The notes under the pieces: model-generated
Seen by the model: only the letters and a program-made list of their open reading frames with translations
What the model was told of the DNA's origin: nothing
Databases searched by the model: none
Position numbers and translations under genes: made by a program
Shown here: piece by piece, positions 53,467 through 61,919 of the stretch
Layout of the letters: the number at the start of each line of letters is the position of its first letter
Numbering within the stretch: position 1 is the stretch's first letter
From: JANOZM01 sp031429355
Lineage (GTDB): Bacteria > Pseudomonadota > Gammaproteobacteria > Burkholderiales > Burkholderiaceae_E
Assembly: GCA_031429355.1 (NCBI GenBank)
Contig: JANOZM010000017.1
Span: forward strand, 29,412-93,411
Direction: 5' to 3'
DNA: 64,000 nt

Positions 53467-53648
53467 GATGGTTTAGGCTGGTTACGCTTGACCCACCACG
53501 CATCAATTGCCGCTTGCCGATTAGCCTTGGGGTTAGCCAAAAGTTTGTTCTGTTTACAAAAAATGAGTAACTCATCTTTTAGCCAATACCACGTTAAGAA
53601 TTCTGACGTAGGTAGTTTATTGCAAAGGATAGGTCGCTGAGCTGCCAT
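53463..53648 (-). CDS. Small DUF6434/SAP-like protein
   Basis: 61 residues: RPILCNKLPTSEFLTWYWLKDELLIFCKQNKLLANP. This resembles the short SAP-like DUF6434 segment. It is coupled to arfB by a 4-bp overlap. Function unknown. Confidence 0.55.
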   Translation of the reverse strand: MAAQRPILCNKLPTSEFLTWYWLKDELLIFCKQNKLLANPKANRQAAIDAWWVKRNQPKPS

Positions 53649-53678
53649 ACAATTTAAACACGCTTTAAATCCAAAGCC

Positions 53679-54824
53679 TTACGCAGCCTTTTGAATGGGT
53701 ACTAACTGATCTAAGGCGGATGCTAAGTGGGCCACTGTGCGATCAACATGGTGCCATTTATCCAATCCAAATAGACCAATACGGAAGGTCATAAAGTCTG
53801 CCGGTTCGTCACATTGCAAAGGCACACCCGCTGCGGTTTGCAAGCCTTGGGCTAAGAATTTTTTACTCGATTGAATTTCAGGGTCTTCTGTATAACTGAC
53901 CACAACGCAAGGTGCTTTAAAACCTTCAGCGGCCACGCTCGGGATTCCACGGCTTTCAAACAACGCACGCACCTTGGTGCCTAGTTCAATTTGTTCGGAG
54001 CGAATTTTTTCGAACCCGTAAGCACGAGTCTCTTTCATCGTTACCGCTAGACGTGTCAGCGCATCGGTAGGCATCGTGGCGTGATAGGCATGGCCACCGT
54101 TCTCATACGTTTCCATAATGCCCAACCACTTCTTTAAATCGCAAGCGAAGCTGGTGCTGGTTGTTGCATCAATCGCAGCGCGAGCCCGTTCGCTCAACAT
54201 CACCATTGCACAGCAAGGCGAGCTGCTCCAACCTTTTTGTGGCGCGGATACGATGACGTCAACACCGGTTGCTTGCATGTCTACCCATAAAGCACCTGAG
54301 GCGATGCAATCTAAAACAAATAACCCGCCGACCGAATGCACTGCATCGGCAATCGCTTTTAAGTAGCTATCGGGCAACAACAGGCCAGCGGAGGTTTCTA
54401 CATGCGGGGCAAAAACCACCGCAGGTTTTTCGGCCAAAATTGTAGCCACTGCTTGTTCGATAGGTACAGGAATCCAAGGCGCTTGTTTGCCCGAATGGGT
54501 GCGCCGTGCTTTCAACACGGTTGCATGTGGAGTGATCTTGCCCATGTCCAAAATTTGGGTCCAACGATAGCTAAACCAGCCATTACGAATAATGAGCACT
54601 TTTTGATCGTTAGCGAATTGGCGCGCCACGGCCTCCATACCAAATGTACCGCTGCCGGGCACAAGTATTGCCGACTTGGCTTTGTAGACCTCTTTCAAAA
54701 TGCCCGAGATGTCCTTCATCACGCCTTGAAAGCTCTTGGACATATGGTTCAGCGCACGGTCTGTGTAGACCACTGAAAACTCTAACAAGCCATCGGGATC
54801 GATTGCGGGAAGTAAGCCGGGCAT
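53679..54824 (-). CDS. Class V aminotransferase (alanine-glyoxylate / serine-pyruvate type)
   Basis: 381 residues from the ATG at 54822-54824, which has AAGGAGG upstream. The PLP lysine is in VSAPQKGWSSSPCC, the fold-type I aspartate in VLDCIASGALWVD. The N-terminal PGSGTFGMEAVAR binds phosphate. Photorespiration-type or serine-glyoxylate enzymes are the closest kin. A much earlier in-frame start would add an unlikely Arg/Cys-rich leader. Confidence 0.85.
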   Translation of the reverse strand: MPGLLPAIDPDGLLEFSVVYTDRALNHMSKSFQGVMKDISGILKEVYKAKSAILVPGSGTFGMEAVARQFANDQKVLIIRNGWFSYRWTQILDMGKITPHATVLKARRTHSGKQAPWIPVPIEQAVATILAEKPAVVFAPHVETSAGLLLPDSYLKAIADAVHSVGGLFVLDCIASGALWVDMQATGVDVIVSAPQKGWSSSPCCAMVMLSERARAAIDATTSTSFACDLKKWLGIMETYENGGHAYHATMPTDALTRLAVTMKETRAYGFEKIRSEQIELGTKVRALFESRGIPSVAAEGFKAPCVVVSYTEDPEIQSSKKFLAQGLQTAAGVPLQCDEPADFMTFRIGLFGLDKWHHVDRTVAHLASALDQLVPIQKAA

Positions 54825-55022
54825 AATTGCCTCCTTGGTAACAAGTGCTCTTGCGGGAATGACGCATTCTAACGCTGTATGGCTGGTTTCGCCTGCCTTA
54901 CCACTTTGAGGCATGCAAAAATTAGGCCGCATTCCCATTTTTCGCCGTACCATAATCCATAGCGCGCGATTTACTCTCAAGACGCGCCTGACTTCCCTTT
55001 TGTAGACTCACAGGATTACTCG

Positions 55023-55718
55023 ATGCAATCGTTCGGCCCCGGCTTTAAAGCACTGATCATTGGCGCAAGCGGAGGTATCGGCAACGCGATGGTGCAAATT
55101 CTGCAAAATGATCCCAATTGCGCCTCCGTGATTGGGTTACACCGAACATCCAACCCAAGTATCGACTTTGATGACGAAGCCAGCATAGCCAACGCTGCAT
55201 CACAATTTGCAGGGCAAGAACGTTTTAATTTAATTGTTGTGGCAACCGGTTTGTTACACACCGATCAGTTTATGCCCGAGAAGAAACTGGGCGATTTAAA
55301 TTACGACCAATTGACTGCAACATTTCGTATCAACACATTTGGGCCTGCGCTGGCCATTCGCCACTTTGCGCCACTACTTGCTTCGCAACGCTCGGTACTT
55401 GCTGTGCTATCGGCTAAGGTGGGCAGTATTGGCGACAATCGCCTAGGAGGTTGGTACAGCTATCGCGCATCCAAGTCAGCGCTCAATATGTTGGTTAAAA
55501 CAGCGGCGATAGAAATTAAAAGAAACAACCCAAATGCAGTGCTAACGGCTTTACACCCTGGCACAGTAAGCTCACGATTATCAAAACCCTTTAAAGGCGA
55601 AACTTTGGGGCGATCGGCACTAGATGCAAGCACTGAGATGCTCGATGCGTTGGACCAATTAACAACCGAAAAATCGGGCGGTTTTTTTGCTTACGATGGG
55701 CAAGAACTACCTTGGTAG
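55023..55718 (+). CDS. C-factor-like short-chain dehydrogenase
   Basis: 231 residues: ALIIGASGGIGNAMVQIL, LSAKVGSIGDN, the catalytic YRASK and ALHPGTVSSRLSKPF. It resembles CsgA/C-factor-like SDRs. AGGA lies 8-9 bases before the ATG. Divergent from the aminotransferase gene with 198 bp between. Confidence 0.85.
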   Translation: MQSFGPGFKALIIGASGGIGNAMVQILQNDPNCASVIGLHRTSNPSIDFDDEASIANAASQFAGQERFNLIVVATGLLHTDQFMPEKKLGDLNYDQLTATFRINTFGPALAIRHFAPLLASQRSVLAVLSAKVGSIGDNRLGGWYSYRASKSALNMLVKTAAIEIKRNNPNAVLTALHPGTVSSRLSKPFKGETLGRSALDASTEMLDALDQLTTEKSGGFFAYDGQELPW

Positions 55719-55725
55719 GTAAGCA

Positions 55726-56280
55726 CTACTCATCATCGGGCCATTGAATTTGTTCGGCAGTTAGCGGCGTTACTTTGGGCCCGAAGCTCGTAATGTTTGC
55801 CAAGGTTAGCGTGTGGTGTGCCGAAATTTGCGCGGCCGTAAGCACTTCGTTATCCAATGTTGTATGCCCATCAGAAACTAAGGTAACTGGATAGCCCAAA
55901 CCCAAAGCGCGTCGTACCGTAGTATCGACACAAAATTCGCTTTGCATACCGCAAACAATTAGGTGGTTAATGTTGTGCTGCGCAAGCAGCGATTGAAGTG
56001 GTGTTTTGTGAAACGAATCGGTCGCTGTTTTCCCCATAACTGTATCGGTATTTTGAACAACCAATCCATTGGCCAATTGCCAACCTGCGCTACCCAAAGC
56101 CAACGCTCCCTCGTTTGATGCATGTTGAATAAAAATCACTAACGCTTTTGCAGCACGCGCTTTTTCACTAACGAGGTTAATTTTATTAATGACACGTTTA
56201 CTTTCAAACGTCGCATATTCGCCCGTACAAAGGGCAGTTTGAACATCTATAACGATAAGTGCTGAGGACATAAATTTCAT
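55726..56280 (-). CDS. Isochorismatase-family cysteine hydrolase
   Basis: 184 residues with the catalytic triad pattern D (LIVIDVQTAL), K (TVMGKTATDS) and C (GMQSEFCVDTTV). Such enzymes hydrolyse amides or nicotinamide-like substrates. The start could be 56271. Convergent with the SDR gene. Confidence 0.85.
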   Translation of the reverse strand: MKFMSSALIVIDVQTALCTGEYATFESKRVINKINLVSEKARAAKALVIFIQHASNEGALALGSAGWQLANGLVVQNTDTVMGKTATDSFHKTPLQSLLAQHNINHLIVCGMQSEFCVDTTVRRALGLGYPVTLVSDGHTTLDNEVLTAAQISAHHTLTLANITSFGPKVTPLTAEQIQWPDDE

Positions 56281-56381
56281 TTAAAAACTTGTTTAACTGC
56301 CAAAAAAGGGATGTTTTAGAAACAGGGCACTTTAAACATCATTAGGGTTACGCAAGTCCCACTCTTTTAACAATTGCGAAA

Positions 56382-56711
56382 TTAGTCCACTACAAACAAC
56401 TTCGCGCCCGTAACGCTACGCGATTTATGAGCCTCGGCACCATCGGCTACCTGATAGCTCATTCCCGGTCTTAGCACGAACCTACGACCATCATCAAGTT
56501 CAGTTTCTAATTCGCCTTCGAGACACAAAAGAATATGACCTTTGCTACACCAATGGTCCGACACATAACCGGGCGTGTACTCGACCACGCGAACCCGGAT
56601 ACTGCCAAAGTGCTGCGTTTGCCAAAATGTCTTACCAGCTTCGGCGCTGTGTTCTGTTTGGGCTACTGCAGACCAGTCAGTTATTCCAAAAGGGATGTTT
56701 TCGATTTTCAT
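56382..56711 (-). CDS. DHCW-motif cupin protein
   Basis: 109 residues, single cupin fold: SDHWCSKGHILLCLEGELETEL and LRPGMSYQVADGAEAH. Metal-binding histidines are visible. Function unknown. 10 bp after the GNAT gene. Confidence 0.8.
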   Translation of the reverse strand: MKIENIPFGITDWSAVAQTEHSAEAGKTFWQTQHFGSIRVRVVEYTPGYVSDHWCSKGHILLCLEGELETELDDGRRFVLRPGMSYQVADGAEAHKSRSVTGAKLFVVD

Positions 56712-56721
56712 AAAGTTGGGT

Positions 56722-57171
56722 TTATTTAGCTTTGGAATTGAGATACTTTGATCCTAGAATAATCTCATATTTAACCTCGTCGTTGCCGTAGGGACCAGTG
56801 CATACCCAGCCGTTCTTTTCATAAAAATGGCGCGCCTTAGTTTTGACGCCCGTTGAAAGCCAAAGACGGTCTAAAGGTTGCTTCGCAAACCAATCTAACA
56901 TCGTGCTGTGGAGTGCTGTGCCATACCCTAGCCCCTGGCAGTCAGGTCTAACAAAGAGTGCCCAAACATTTCCCGTAAGCGCATTACCGATAGCAAATCC
57001 TTCAATACGGTTGTTACTTTCAACAACCCAACCGCGCCCGGTTTCATCAATCGATTCAAGCAATTCCGCATCAGATATTCGGCCCGGGGTTAGCGTATTT
57101 TCGGTTACGGCGTAACGTACTTGCCAGAGACCTGGTAAGTCTTTCGCTACGGCTTGACGAACATGAACCAC
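56722..57171 (-). CDS. GNAT-family N-acetyltransferase
   Basis: 149 residues: VWALFVRPDCQGLGYGTALHSTML is the acetyl-CoA loop, and ARHFYEKNGWVCTG is the C-terminal motif. Substrate unknown. It starts a small cluster with the cupin gene. Confidence 0.85.
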   Translation of the reverse strand: MVHVRQAVAKDLPGLWQVRYAVTENTLTPGRISDAELLESIDETGRGWVVESNNRIEGFAIGNALTGNVWALFVRPDCQGLGYGTALHSTMLDWFAKQPLDRLWLSTGVKTKARHFYEKNGWVCTGPYGNDEVKYEIILGSKYLNSKAK

Positions 57172-57183
57172 TAAAGACCCCTA

Positions 57184-57690
57184 TTATTGACAAGAAACAG
57201 GCAATAAACGACGAACGACCTTTCCAAGAGAAAGCCCCGCTGTATCGAAGGCTTCAAAAAGAACTTGCCCGCCAAATTTATCATTCTTGCCAATGAGATC
57301 GTAGGTTTTAATGCGCCGAACATCGGCGATTGCAAAAGGCAACTTAACAAATTGGCGGGTAGTTGGGGACTTTAGCAAAGTGTCGATATGTACAAGTGAG
57401 CGCTCGGCAGAATTAAAGCTAGCAAACTCTGCGCCGTAAGTATCCGCCGACAAGTTTAGGCCGCTACGAATAGTTTCATCAACAACCCGCCCTCCAGAAT
57501 TACTAATCGTTCCGTTCGTGCTTGCATCGAACAGTCCATCTGAACGCTGTTTAATTTCAACGTTTAGTTTTCCTTGCCCAAGATCGGTGAAGTCGGCTAC
57601 GCAAGCGGGTTGAGCCAATGCGCGGTTGTTGACAACGCAAGCACACGCCAGAGCAATCGCAATAGGTGTGATTAAACGATTAATTTTCAT
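57184..57690 (-). CDS. Hypothetical exported protein
   Basis: 168 residues from the ATG at 57688-57690 (KINRLITPIAIALACACVV is a signal peptide, cleavage likely before QPACVADF). The rest is a beta-rich domain with no recognised motif. 12 bp before the GNAT gene, same strand. Confidence 0.6.
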   Translation of the reverse strand: MKINRLITPIAIALACACVVNNRALAQPACVADFTDLGQGKLNVEIKQRSDGLFDASTNGTISNSGGRVVDETIRSGLNLSADTYGAEFASFNSAERSLVHIDTLLKSPTTRQFVKLPFAIADVRRIKTYDLIGKNDKFGGQVLFEAFDTAGLSLGKVVRRLLPVSCQ

Positions 57691-57725
57691 TTCGCACCAA
57701 TTTACAAGGAAATAATGAACGCAAG

Positions 57726-58115
57726 TTAACCAACAGTCCTTGCTGCAATTGCTTCGCATTCGACAAGAAATTTAGGGTCGGCTAATTGCGGAACAAAAAT
57801 TAAAGTTGATGTCGGTCTGTGAGCACCGAGCAATTGGGCCCTAGCTGTTCTTACCGTCTGTATATCTTGGCCCGTAACAATAAATTGCGTGAACTTGACG
57901 ATTGACGACACGGCCAACCCATGGGCACGAAGTAGCGCCGCAATGTTGTTAAACATTTGTTCAGATTGTTCTTCGAGTGTTGACGGTATTGAGCCGTCTG
58001 GCCTTACGCCCACCTGGCCTGCGAAAAAAACAAGTTCGGTTCCGGCAGGAACTACTGCTGTGTGGCTGTAGCCAGTGGGCGTATGAACATCGGACGGGTT
58101 TAAAAAGTTTGTCAT
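57726..58115 (-). CDS. RidA/YjgF-family protein (second copy)
   Basis: 129 residues: FFAGQVGVRPDGSIPSTLEEQSEQMFNNI and FLVECEAIAARTVG. A second RidA homologue in this window besides that at 52563. It lacks the usual final arginine context. Confidence 0.8.
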   Translation of the reverse strand: MTNFLNPSDVHTPTGYSHTAVVPAGTELVFFAGQVGVRPDGSIPSTLEEQSEQMFNNIAALLRAHGLAVSSIVKFTQFIVTGQDIQTVRTARAQLLGAHRPTSTLIFVPQLADPKFLVECEAIAARTVG

Positions 58116-58181
58116 TTTTAATTCCTCAATTTGTGATTGGTTGGCGCGGCGAAATAAATCTACCCGTTTAAGATTACCTTT

Positions 58182-58844
58182 TTACTCAGCCAACCCCAAT
58201 ACGCTTTCGACTGACGATGTTAGCAAAACTATAAGCTCGGGGTCCATAAACTTGTAGTCGTCGGGGATATCGAGAACGTGAATCAGTTTGTGTTGCAACG
58301 CCCTCGCATACTCCGCTTTTAGTCTTGATTTATGCTTTTCTTCCATGACCAAAATAACATCTGCCCACACAATATCCTCGATAGAAACAGTGCGTCTCGC
58401 GCTTGGACTTGTGCCACCGGACCTTACGTTTAAACTTGGGTGACGCCGCCAGACATTTTCAGCGGTAGGACTGCGCCATTGATTCTTGCTACAAACAAAT
58501 AAAACATTACGCTTGCTGTGTCGAAGATCGACTTGGGCGACATTTAAAAGCTCACGCTCTGAAACCGTAGGGTGCTCGTTTTCCAAGTTGCAACCTTCCA
58601 TATCGTATTCGTCGAAGACGATTTCTGCAACGCCGTAGGGTGGACCATTTAAGTCTCGAGGATCAGTTGAAACAAATTGGGTTTGAATGTGCTTCATCTT
58701 GTTATTCGGATCCAGCTCGCTTCTAACCATATTGCGCGGCTCTAAACAAATACCTGTGATAACGCGCGTACCAACATCAGTGCAACGCCAACGCTTGTCG
58801 CCGCACCAGAATTCAAGACCAATGGAAAAAGCGCTACGGTTCAT
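58182..58844 (-). CDS. Fused DUF - low-molecular-weight protein tyrosine phosphatase-like protein
   Basis: 220 residues. Residues 1-90 form an unnamed domain (FWCGDKRWRCTDVGTRVI, FDEYDMEGC). Residues about 108-218 resemble the LMW-PTP: active-site loop FVCSKNQWRSPTAENVW (C-x5-R) and the general acid region HVLDIPDDYKFMDPEL. In relatives the two parts are separate proteins; here they are joined in one frame. I see no frameshift. Role unknown. Confidence 0.7.
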   Translation of the reverse strand: MNRSAFSIGLEFWCGDKRWRCTDVGTRVITGICLEPRNMVRSELDPNNKMKHIQTQFVSTDPRDLNGPPYGVAEIVFDEYDMEGCNLENEHPTVSERELLNVAQVDLRHSKRNVLFVCSKNQWRSPTAENVWRRHPSLNVRSGGTSPSARRTVSIEDIVWADVILVMEEKHKSRLKAEYARALQHKLIHVLDIPDDYKFMDPELIVLLTSSVESVLGLAE

Positions 58845-58860
58845 AAAAGCACGGCTTATT

Positions 58861-59232
58861 TTAATTAACGCTAGGCGGTTTACCTAGGTTAGATTTCACG
58901 AGCGATCCTTTACCGGTCTCGGTTGCGCAAATGCCCGAAATCTGGAGCCTGGTTGGCAAATCATTCACTGGAATCCAACCTTGCCGCCCAGTGCGTGACA
59001 GCACTTTCGCAACGGTCGAATTGCAATCCACGGCCCCAACCAATTCGATGTCGGATTCAACTGACAGCTCGATTGGTAACGAGCCGAACTGACCTGCCGC
59101 AACTGCTTGCGCTTCGGGTATCGAAGCATAAAACGGGAAGACGACGGCGTAGCCCGCAGGCGAAATAGCTTGGCATCCAGCAACAAAGGTCATGGCAAGA
59201 TAAAGGACTAGTCGCGGCACGGTTAGTTTCAT
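58861..59232 (-). CDS. Hypothetical lipoprotein
   Basis: About 123 residues; the hydrophobic start ending in TFVAGCQAISPAGY has a lipobox-like VAGC. The ATG at 59230-59232 with GGAG upstream is chosen over an earlier ATG at 59250. The rest (VESDIELVGAVDCNSTV) is not recognised. Confidence 0.55.
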   Translation of the reverse strand: MKLTVPRLVLYLAMTFVAGCQAISPAGYAVVFPFYASIPEAQAVAAGQFGSLPIELSVESDIELVGAVDCNSTVAKVLSRTGRQGWIPVNDLPTRLQISGICATETGKGSLVKSNLGKPPSVN

Positions 59233-59296
59233 AAGGCTCCGATGATACAAACGTAATTAACTTTCAAGGTAACCAGTTTCGAAATTGCACAAAAGT

Positions 59297-59629
59297 TTAA
59301 GTGCCTTTTGTGGGAAGGTTAAATACATTGACTCCAGCAACTGACGGCAACAAACTATTTTTGCTTGGGACTTCGCGTAAAAAACCGGGGGCAATATTCC
59401 ACTGATGACCCGAGTCAGTGATCACCGTTACAGATTTCCTGTTGTACTTGGTGATCACACCAAACTGGTCAACACCATCTTGCGTTCTGAAGGTTACCCG
59501 CTGGCCAATCCTAAACTCAAGCATCTGCGCATGCGCTTTCATATGGCTCAGCATTTTTAGCCTTTCAACGATACGAAAGTTGAGGTCTAGCAATTGCTCT
59601 TCATTTAGTTGATCTATGTCGATGGCCAC
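59297..59629 (-). CDS. Hypothetical SH3/KOW-like protein
   Basis: 110 residues. A Leu-rich N-terminal helix (NEEQLLDLNFRIVERLKML) precedes a small beta domain (FRIGQRVTFRTQDGVDQFGVITKYNRKSVTVIT) of KOW/SH3 style. No named family is recognised. Confidence 0.55.
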   Translation of the reverse strand: MAIDIDQLNEEQLLDLNFRIVERLKMLSHMKAHAQMLEFRIGQRVTFRTQDGVDQFGVITKYNRKSVTVITDSGHQWNIAPGFLREVPSKNSLLPSVAGVNVFNLPTKGT

Positions 59630-59845
59630 GATAATCCTTGGATTCCAATAGCGTGCGAAGGCACGATTTTCTTAAACTAAATCTCGATGTTAAGTTGCTT
59701 TTTGCGCGGATGCAAAATATTTGTATCTAAAAGCATTTTAAAGTTTAACAAATGATATCGACTTCGCTCTGTACTAGTCCAATACATAGGGGGCACTATT
59801 AAAAGTTAACGACCGCAGCTCAATGAGGAAATGAGGTGCAAAATT

Positions 59846-59906
59846 TATGGAGCACGCCGCTGACGAAATAGTCCTGTTCAAACTGTCCGCTCGAAACACT
59901 GGTTAG
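59846..59906 (-). repeat. attC-like repeat B (downstream of the phd gene)
   Basis: Aligned base by base with 60482-60542 without gaps over about 60 bases. The first 22 (CTAACCAGTGTTTCGAGCGG and two more) are identical. It begins with the R''-like core TTTCTAAC about ten bases after the phd stop. Its L''-like segment, CGGACAG, resembles that of the site at 61116-61235, but no good complementary partner was found, so it may be degenerate. Confidence 0.45.
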
Positions 59907-59914
59907 AAATACGG

Positions 59915-60133
59915 CTACTCACGGCGACTCTCACGAATAAAGCCCAGTAGCTCGTCCTTTGTTACTTTCAAGTTTACTCCCGCAATAGCGAGTGGTGATT
60001 TTTTGCTTACAACGGGTTGGATAACAAACATTCGACCGTCGCGCCTCGACACACGAACTTCACCCTCTGTTTGGGCCAAATCTAAAACCGTTGATAGCTG
60101 CTGCCGAGCCTCAGAAAAAGTAAACACTTTCAT
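59915..60133 (-). CDS. Phd/YefM-type antitoxin
   Basis: About 72 residues: MKVFTFSEARQQLSTVLDLA at the start and RRDGRMFVIQPV, the Phd/YefM fold. The ATG at 60131-60133 has AGGGG nine bases upstream. It follows the PIN-domain gene by 1 bp. The order toxin-then-antitoxin is less usual. Confidence 0.75.
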   Translation of the reverse strand: MKVFTFSEARQQLSTVLDLAQTEGEVRVSRRDGRMFVIQPVVSKKSPLAIAGVNLKVTKDELLGFIRESRRE

Positions 60134-60134
60134 T

Positions 60135-60464
60135 TTAATCATCCCCTAAGACTACAATACCTAATTGTCGAGCCGCCGCTTTCAATGGCTCGTCTAAAGT
60201 CATCAAAGGCGTGTGGTGCGCAATCGCGCACGACAGTAAAAATGATTCGTAAGCGAACATTCGAAATTTAGCCGCAATTTCCAGCGACTGATATAAATCA
60301 ACCTCAACGAACTTAATCGGTATTTCATTGTAAGAAACCAAACAGGCTTTCGCTTGCCTTAAATCGATACGGTCGCGCTTGAGCATGGCTAATAGCGCGT
60401 TACCAACCTCCCAATGAATTGAGCTTGGACCGATTAGCGTTGCGCCTCTGCTCATCGCAATCAA
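60135..60464 (-). pseudogene. PIN-domain (VapC-like) toxin lacking its N-terminal catalytic aspartate
   Basis: 109 residues: WEVGNALLAML holds the conserved glutamate, AYESFLLSCAIAHHTPLMTLDE the later acidic residues and L-D. The first strand with its aspartate (normally at residue about 5, L-D-A/T-S) is missing. The frame upstream reads through the repeat at 60482-60542, so the 5' end seems lost by rearrangement. Probably inactive. Confidence 0.6.
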
Positions 60465-60481
60465 TGCTGGTTTACTAGATT

Positions 60482-60545
60482 CGTTGAGTACACCGTTGAA
60501 GAAATAACCCTTTTCATACGGTCCGCTCGAAACACTGGTTAGTAC
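60482..60545 (-). repeat. attC-like repeat A (3' end of the RelB/ParE cassette)
   Basis: On the minus strand it begins GTACTAAC (60545-60538), the exact complement of the GTTAGTAC that starts the cassette at 61123. After that it matches repeat B (59846-59906) over about 60 bases. The expected L'-R' half is not seen; the frame of the truncated PIN gene follows instead. Confidence 0.5.
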
Positions 60546-60577
60546 GCTTTTTGGTCATAAATGATAAGATAACGGAA

Positions 60578-60802
60578 ATGAATGCGCGAATAAACCACCT
60601 TATCGACGAAGCACTAACTTTAAAGCACGACGAGCGCTCGGCTCTGGTCGTTGCTTTGCTCGATAGCCTCGATTCTGACAAGCAAACTGAAATCGAAAGC
60701 GCTTGGGCGATAGAAATTGCCCAACGTAAAAGTGAACTCGCCAACGGAACAACAAAGGCAACTGATTGGCAACAGGCAAAAGCAAAGATCCTCGCGCTGT
60801 AA
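60578..60802 (+). CDS. RelB/addiction-module antitoxin
   Basis: 74 residues: INHLIDEALTLKHDERSALVVALLDSL, the pattern of small unstable antitoxins (PF09720-like). It uses the ATG at 60578 with GGAA upstream. It lies on the plus strand, against the array direction, with ParE overlapping its end. Confidence 0.8.
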   Translation: MNARINHLIDEALTLKHDERSALVVALLDSLDSDKQTEIESAWAIEIAQRKSELANGTTKATDWQQAKAKILAL

Positions 60803-61098
60803 GCTCACATCAGTTAGTTATTGCACCCGCCGCAGAGCTAGATATTAGCGGTGGTTTTCAATGGTACAAAGAAAAAAGCTTAACTGCTGCTGATGGGTTT
60901 AGGCAGGAAGTTATCGACGCAATCGAGTACGTAGGCCGTGAGCCTTTACGACAAACCCAACATAACAGAGGTGATCGGCGTTGGTTATTAAACCGATACC
61001 CATACACGGTTGTTTATACAGTTGATGATTACAAAGTAACGATCATTGCCGTTGCGCATAACCGCCGCGCTCCAAACTATTGGCGAAAATCGAATTAA
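60766..61098 (+). CDS. RelE/ParE-family toxin
   Basis: 110 residues: APAAELDISGGFQWYKEKS, FRQEVIDAIEYVGREP and RWLLNRYPYTVVYTVDDYKVTIIAVAHNRR are the ParE/RelE fold. It starts at TTG within the antitoxin gene (37-bp overlap; AAAGG upstream). The stop lies 18 bp from the attC at 61116. It forms a two-gene toxin-antitoxin cassette. Confidence 0.85.
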   Translation: MATGKSKDPRAVSSHQLVIAPAAELDISGGFQWYKEKSLTAADGFRQEVIDAIEYVGREPLRQTQHNRGDRRWLLNRYPYTVVYTVDDYKVTIIAVAHNRRAPNYWRKSN

Positions 61099-61115
61099 AT
61101 CGCCGCAAATATTTT

Positions 61116-61235
61116 GTACTAACGACTAGATAACCGGCAGCAAAAGCTGCGTGGAGCCACGTGCGAAAATGCGCGTAGCGCATGCAAGGGGAACCGCGCC
61201 GCTTTTGCTGTCCGTGTTGAACGATTTGTTAGCAC
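61116..61235 (-). other. attC recombination site 1 (DUF4375 cassette)
   Basis: 120 bp. On the minus strand it runs from R'' GTGCTAAC (61235-61228) to R' GTTAGTAC (61123-61116). The L'' and L' arms CGGACAGCAAAAGC and GCTTTTGCTGCCGG pair over at least ten bases. The one extra base (A) is in the 5' arm, as in attC sites, which fixes the direction as minus. The DUF4375 cassette starts TTAGCAC at 61707, complementary to this R''. Confidence 0.75.
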
Positions 61236-61246
61236 TCTTCCGCAAA

Positions 61247-61681
61247 TTAATTTGCTGCATCCCAATAGCCTCCATTTTCTTCCTCGATCTCAGCCGCCAT
61301 TGCGTCCTCAAGTTCTAGTAGAGGAATTACTTTTTCTCCAAACTGCTCGCGGAATGACTCGAATATTTGCTCTCGCGTTAACCGATCTCTGGGATAAGCA
61401 GTGCCAAAAAATTGCATAGACTTTCTCAAAATGTCTGCACATTTGGGCATCCCAAGTTTCTCGAAGGCTGTTGCTGCCTCAGGCGCTAAGACGCCGGTAT
61501 TATTTGAAAAGAACTGACCTAATCCGCCGTTCATAATTTCTGATTGAGCCCAATGTGACGAGAATAGAACCTTCTGTTTCTCTGTTGCTTCAGCAAATTG
61601 TCCTAGGAACGTTTCGTCTCCATCGTAGATGCTAATTCTGTCCCATATAGGCTCGATAAACTGCCAATATTTGTCACTCAT
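61247..61681 (-). CDS. DUF4375 protein (cassette gene)
   Basis: 144 residues: QSEIMNGGLGQFFSNNTG is the DUF4375 hallmark. It begins 18 bases inside its cassette (start core at 61707-61700) and stops just before R'' of attC 1. Function unknown; family members occur as stand-alone genes of mobile regions. Confidence 0.8.
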   Translation of the reverse strand: MSDKYWQFIEPIWDRISIYDGDETFLGQFAEATEKQKVLFSSHWAQSEIMNGGLGQFFSNNTGVLAPEAATAFEKLGMPKCADILRKSMQFFGTAYPRDRLTREQIFESFREQFGEKVIPLLELEDAMAAEIEEENGGYWDAAN

Positions 61682-61699
61682 AGAACGGAGTTTCCCTGG

Positions 61700-61816
61700 G
61701 TGCTAACGTTTCAGTTAACCTGATCGCAACGGTGGGACGGCTTGCCCTGGCGGTGAAAAATGAGCGCAGCGCTCACCGCCAGGGCAAGCTGGCCCGCCGT
61801 TGCGGGTCAGGTTGAC
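61700..61816 (-). other. attC recombination site 2, right part (interrupted by IS1111-type element)
   Basis: Joined to 63294-63306, this makes a site of about 130 bp: R'' GCCTAAC (63306-63300) and R' GTTAGCAC (61707-61700). Arms AACCTGACCCGCAACGG and its partner near 61717-61732 pair with one mismatch region. Inner arms CTTGCCCTGGCGGTGA / TCACCGCCAGGGCAAG are a perfect 16 bp. The other six bases between R'' and arms become CCCTCA once the element is removed. Confidence 0.75.
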
Positions 61817-61823
61817 TGATGGG

Positions 61824-61835
61824 ATGGACTCCCCG
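61824..61835 (+). repeat. Left subterminal inverted repeat of the IS
   Basis: ATGGACTCCCCG, perfect complement of 63279-63290. Confidence 0.85.
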
Positions 61836-61919
61836 CATCTTTTTGCGGCAACATTGTGCCAAGCTGGATAAATCATGTGGTGTGAACTTTTAGCTGTTAA
61901 CCAATACAAGGAGCCCGAT

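Noticed and set aside
60514..60744. 76-residue minus-strand frame ending in N-Q-C-F-E-R-T-V
   Set aside because: It is antisense to the RelB antitoxin gene and its end is the attC-like repeat A.
61741..61788. 16-bp perfect hairpin as a transcription terminator or transposon end
   Set aside because: It is the inner stem of an attC, with matching outer arms and core sequences; there is no T-run.
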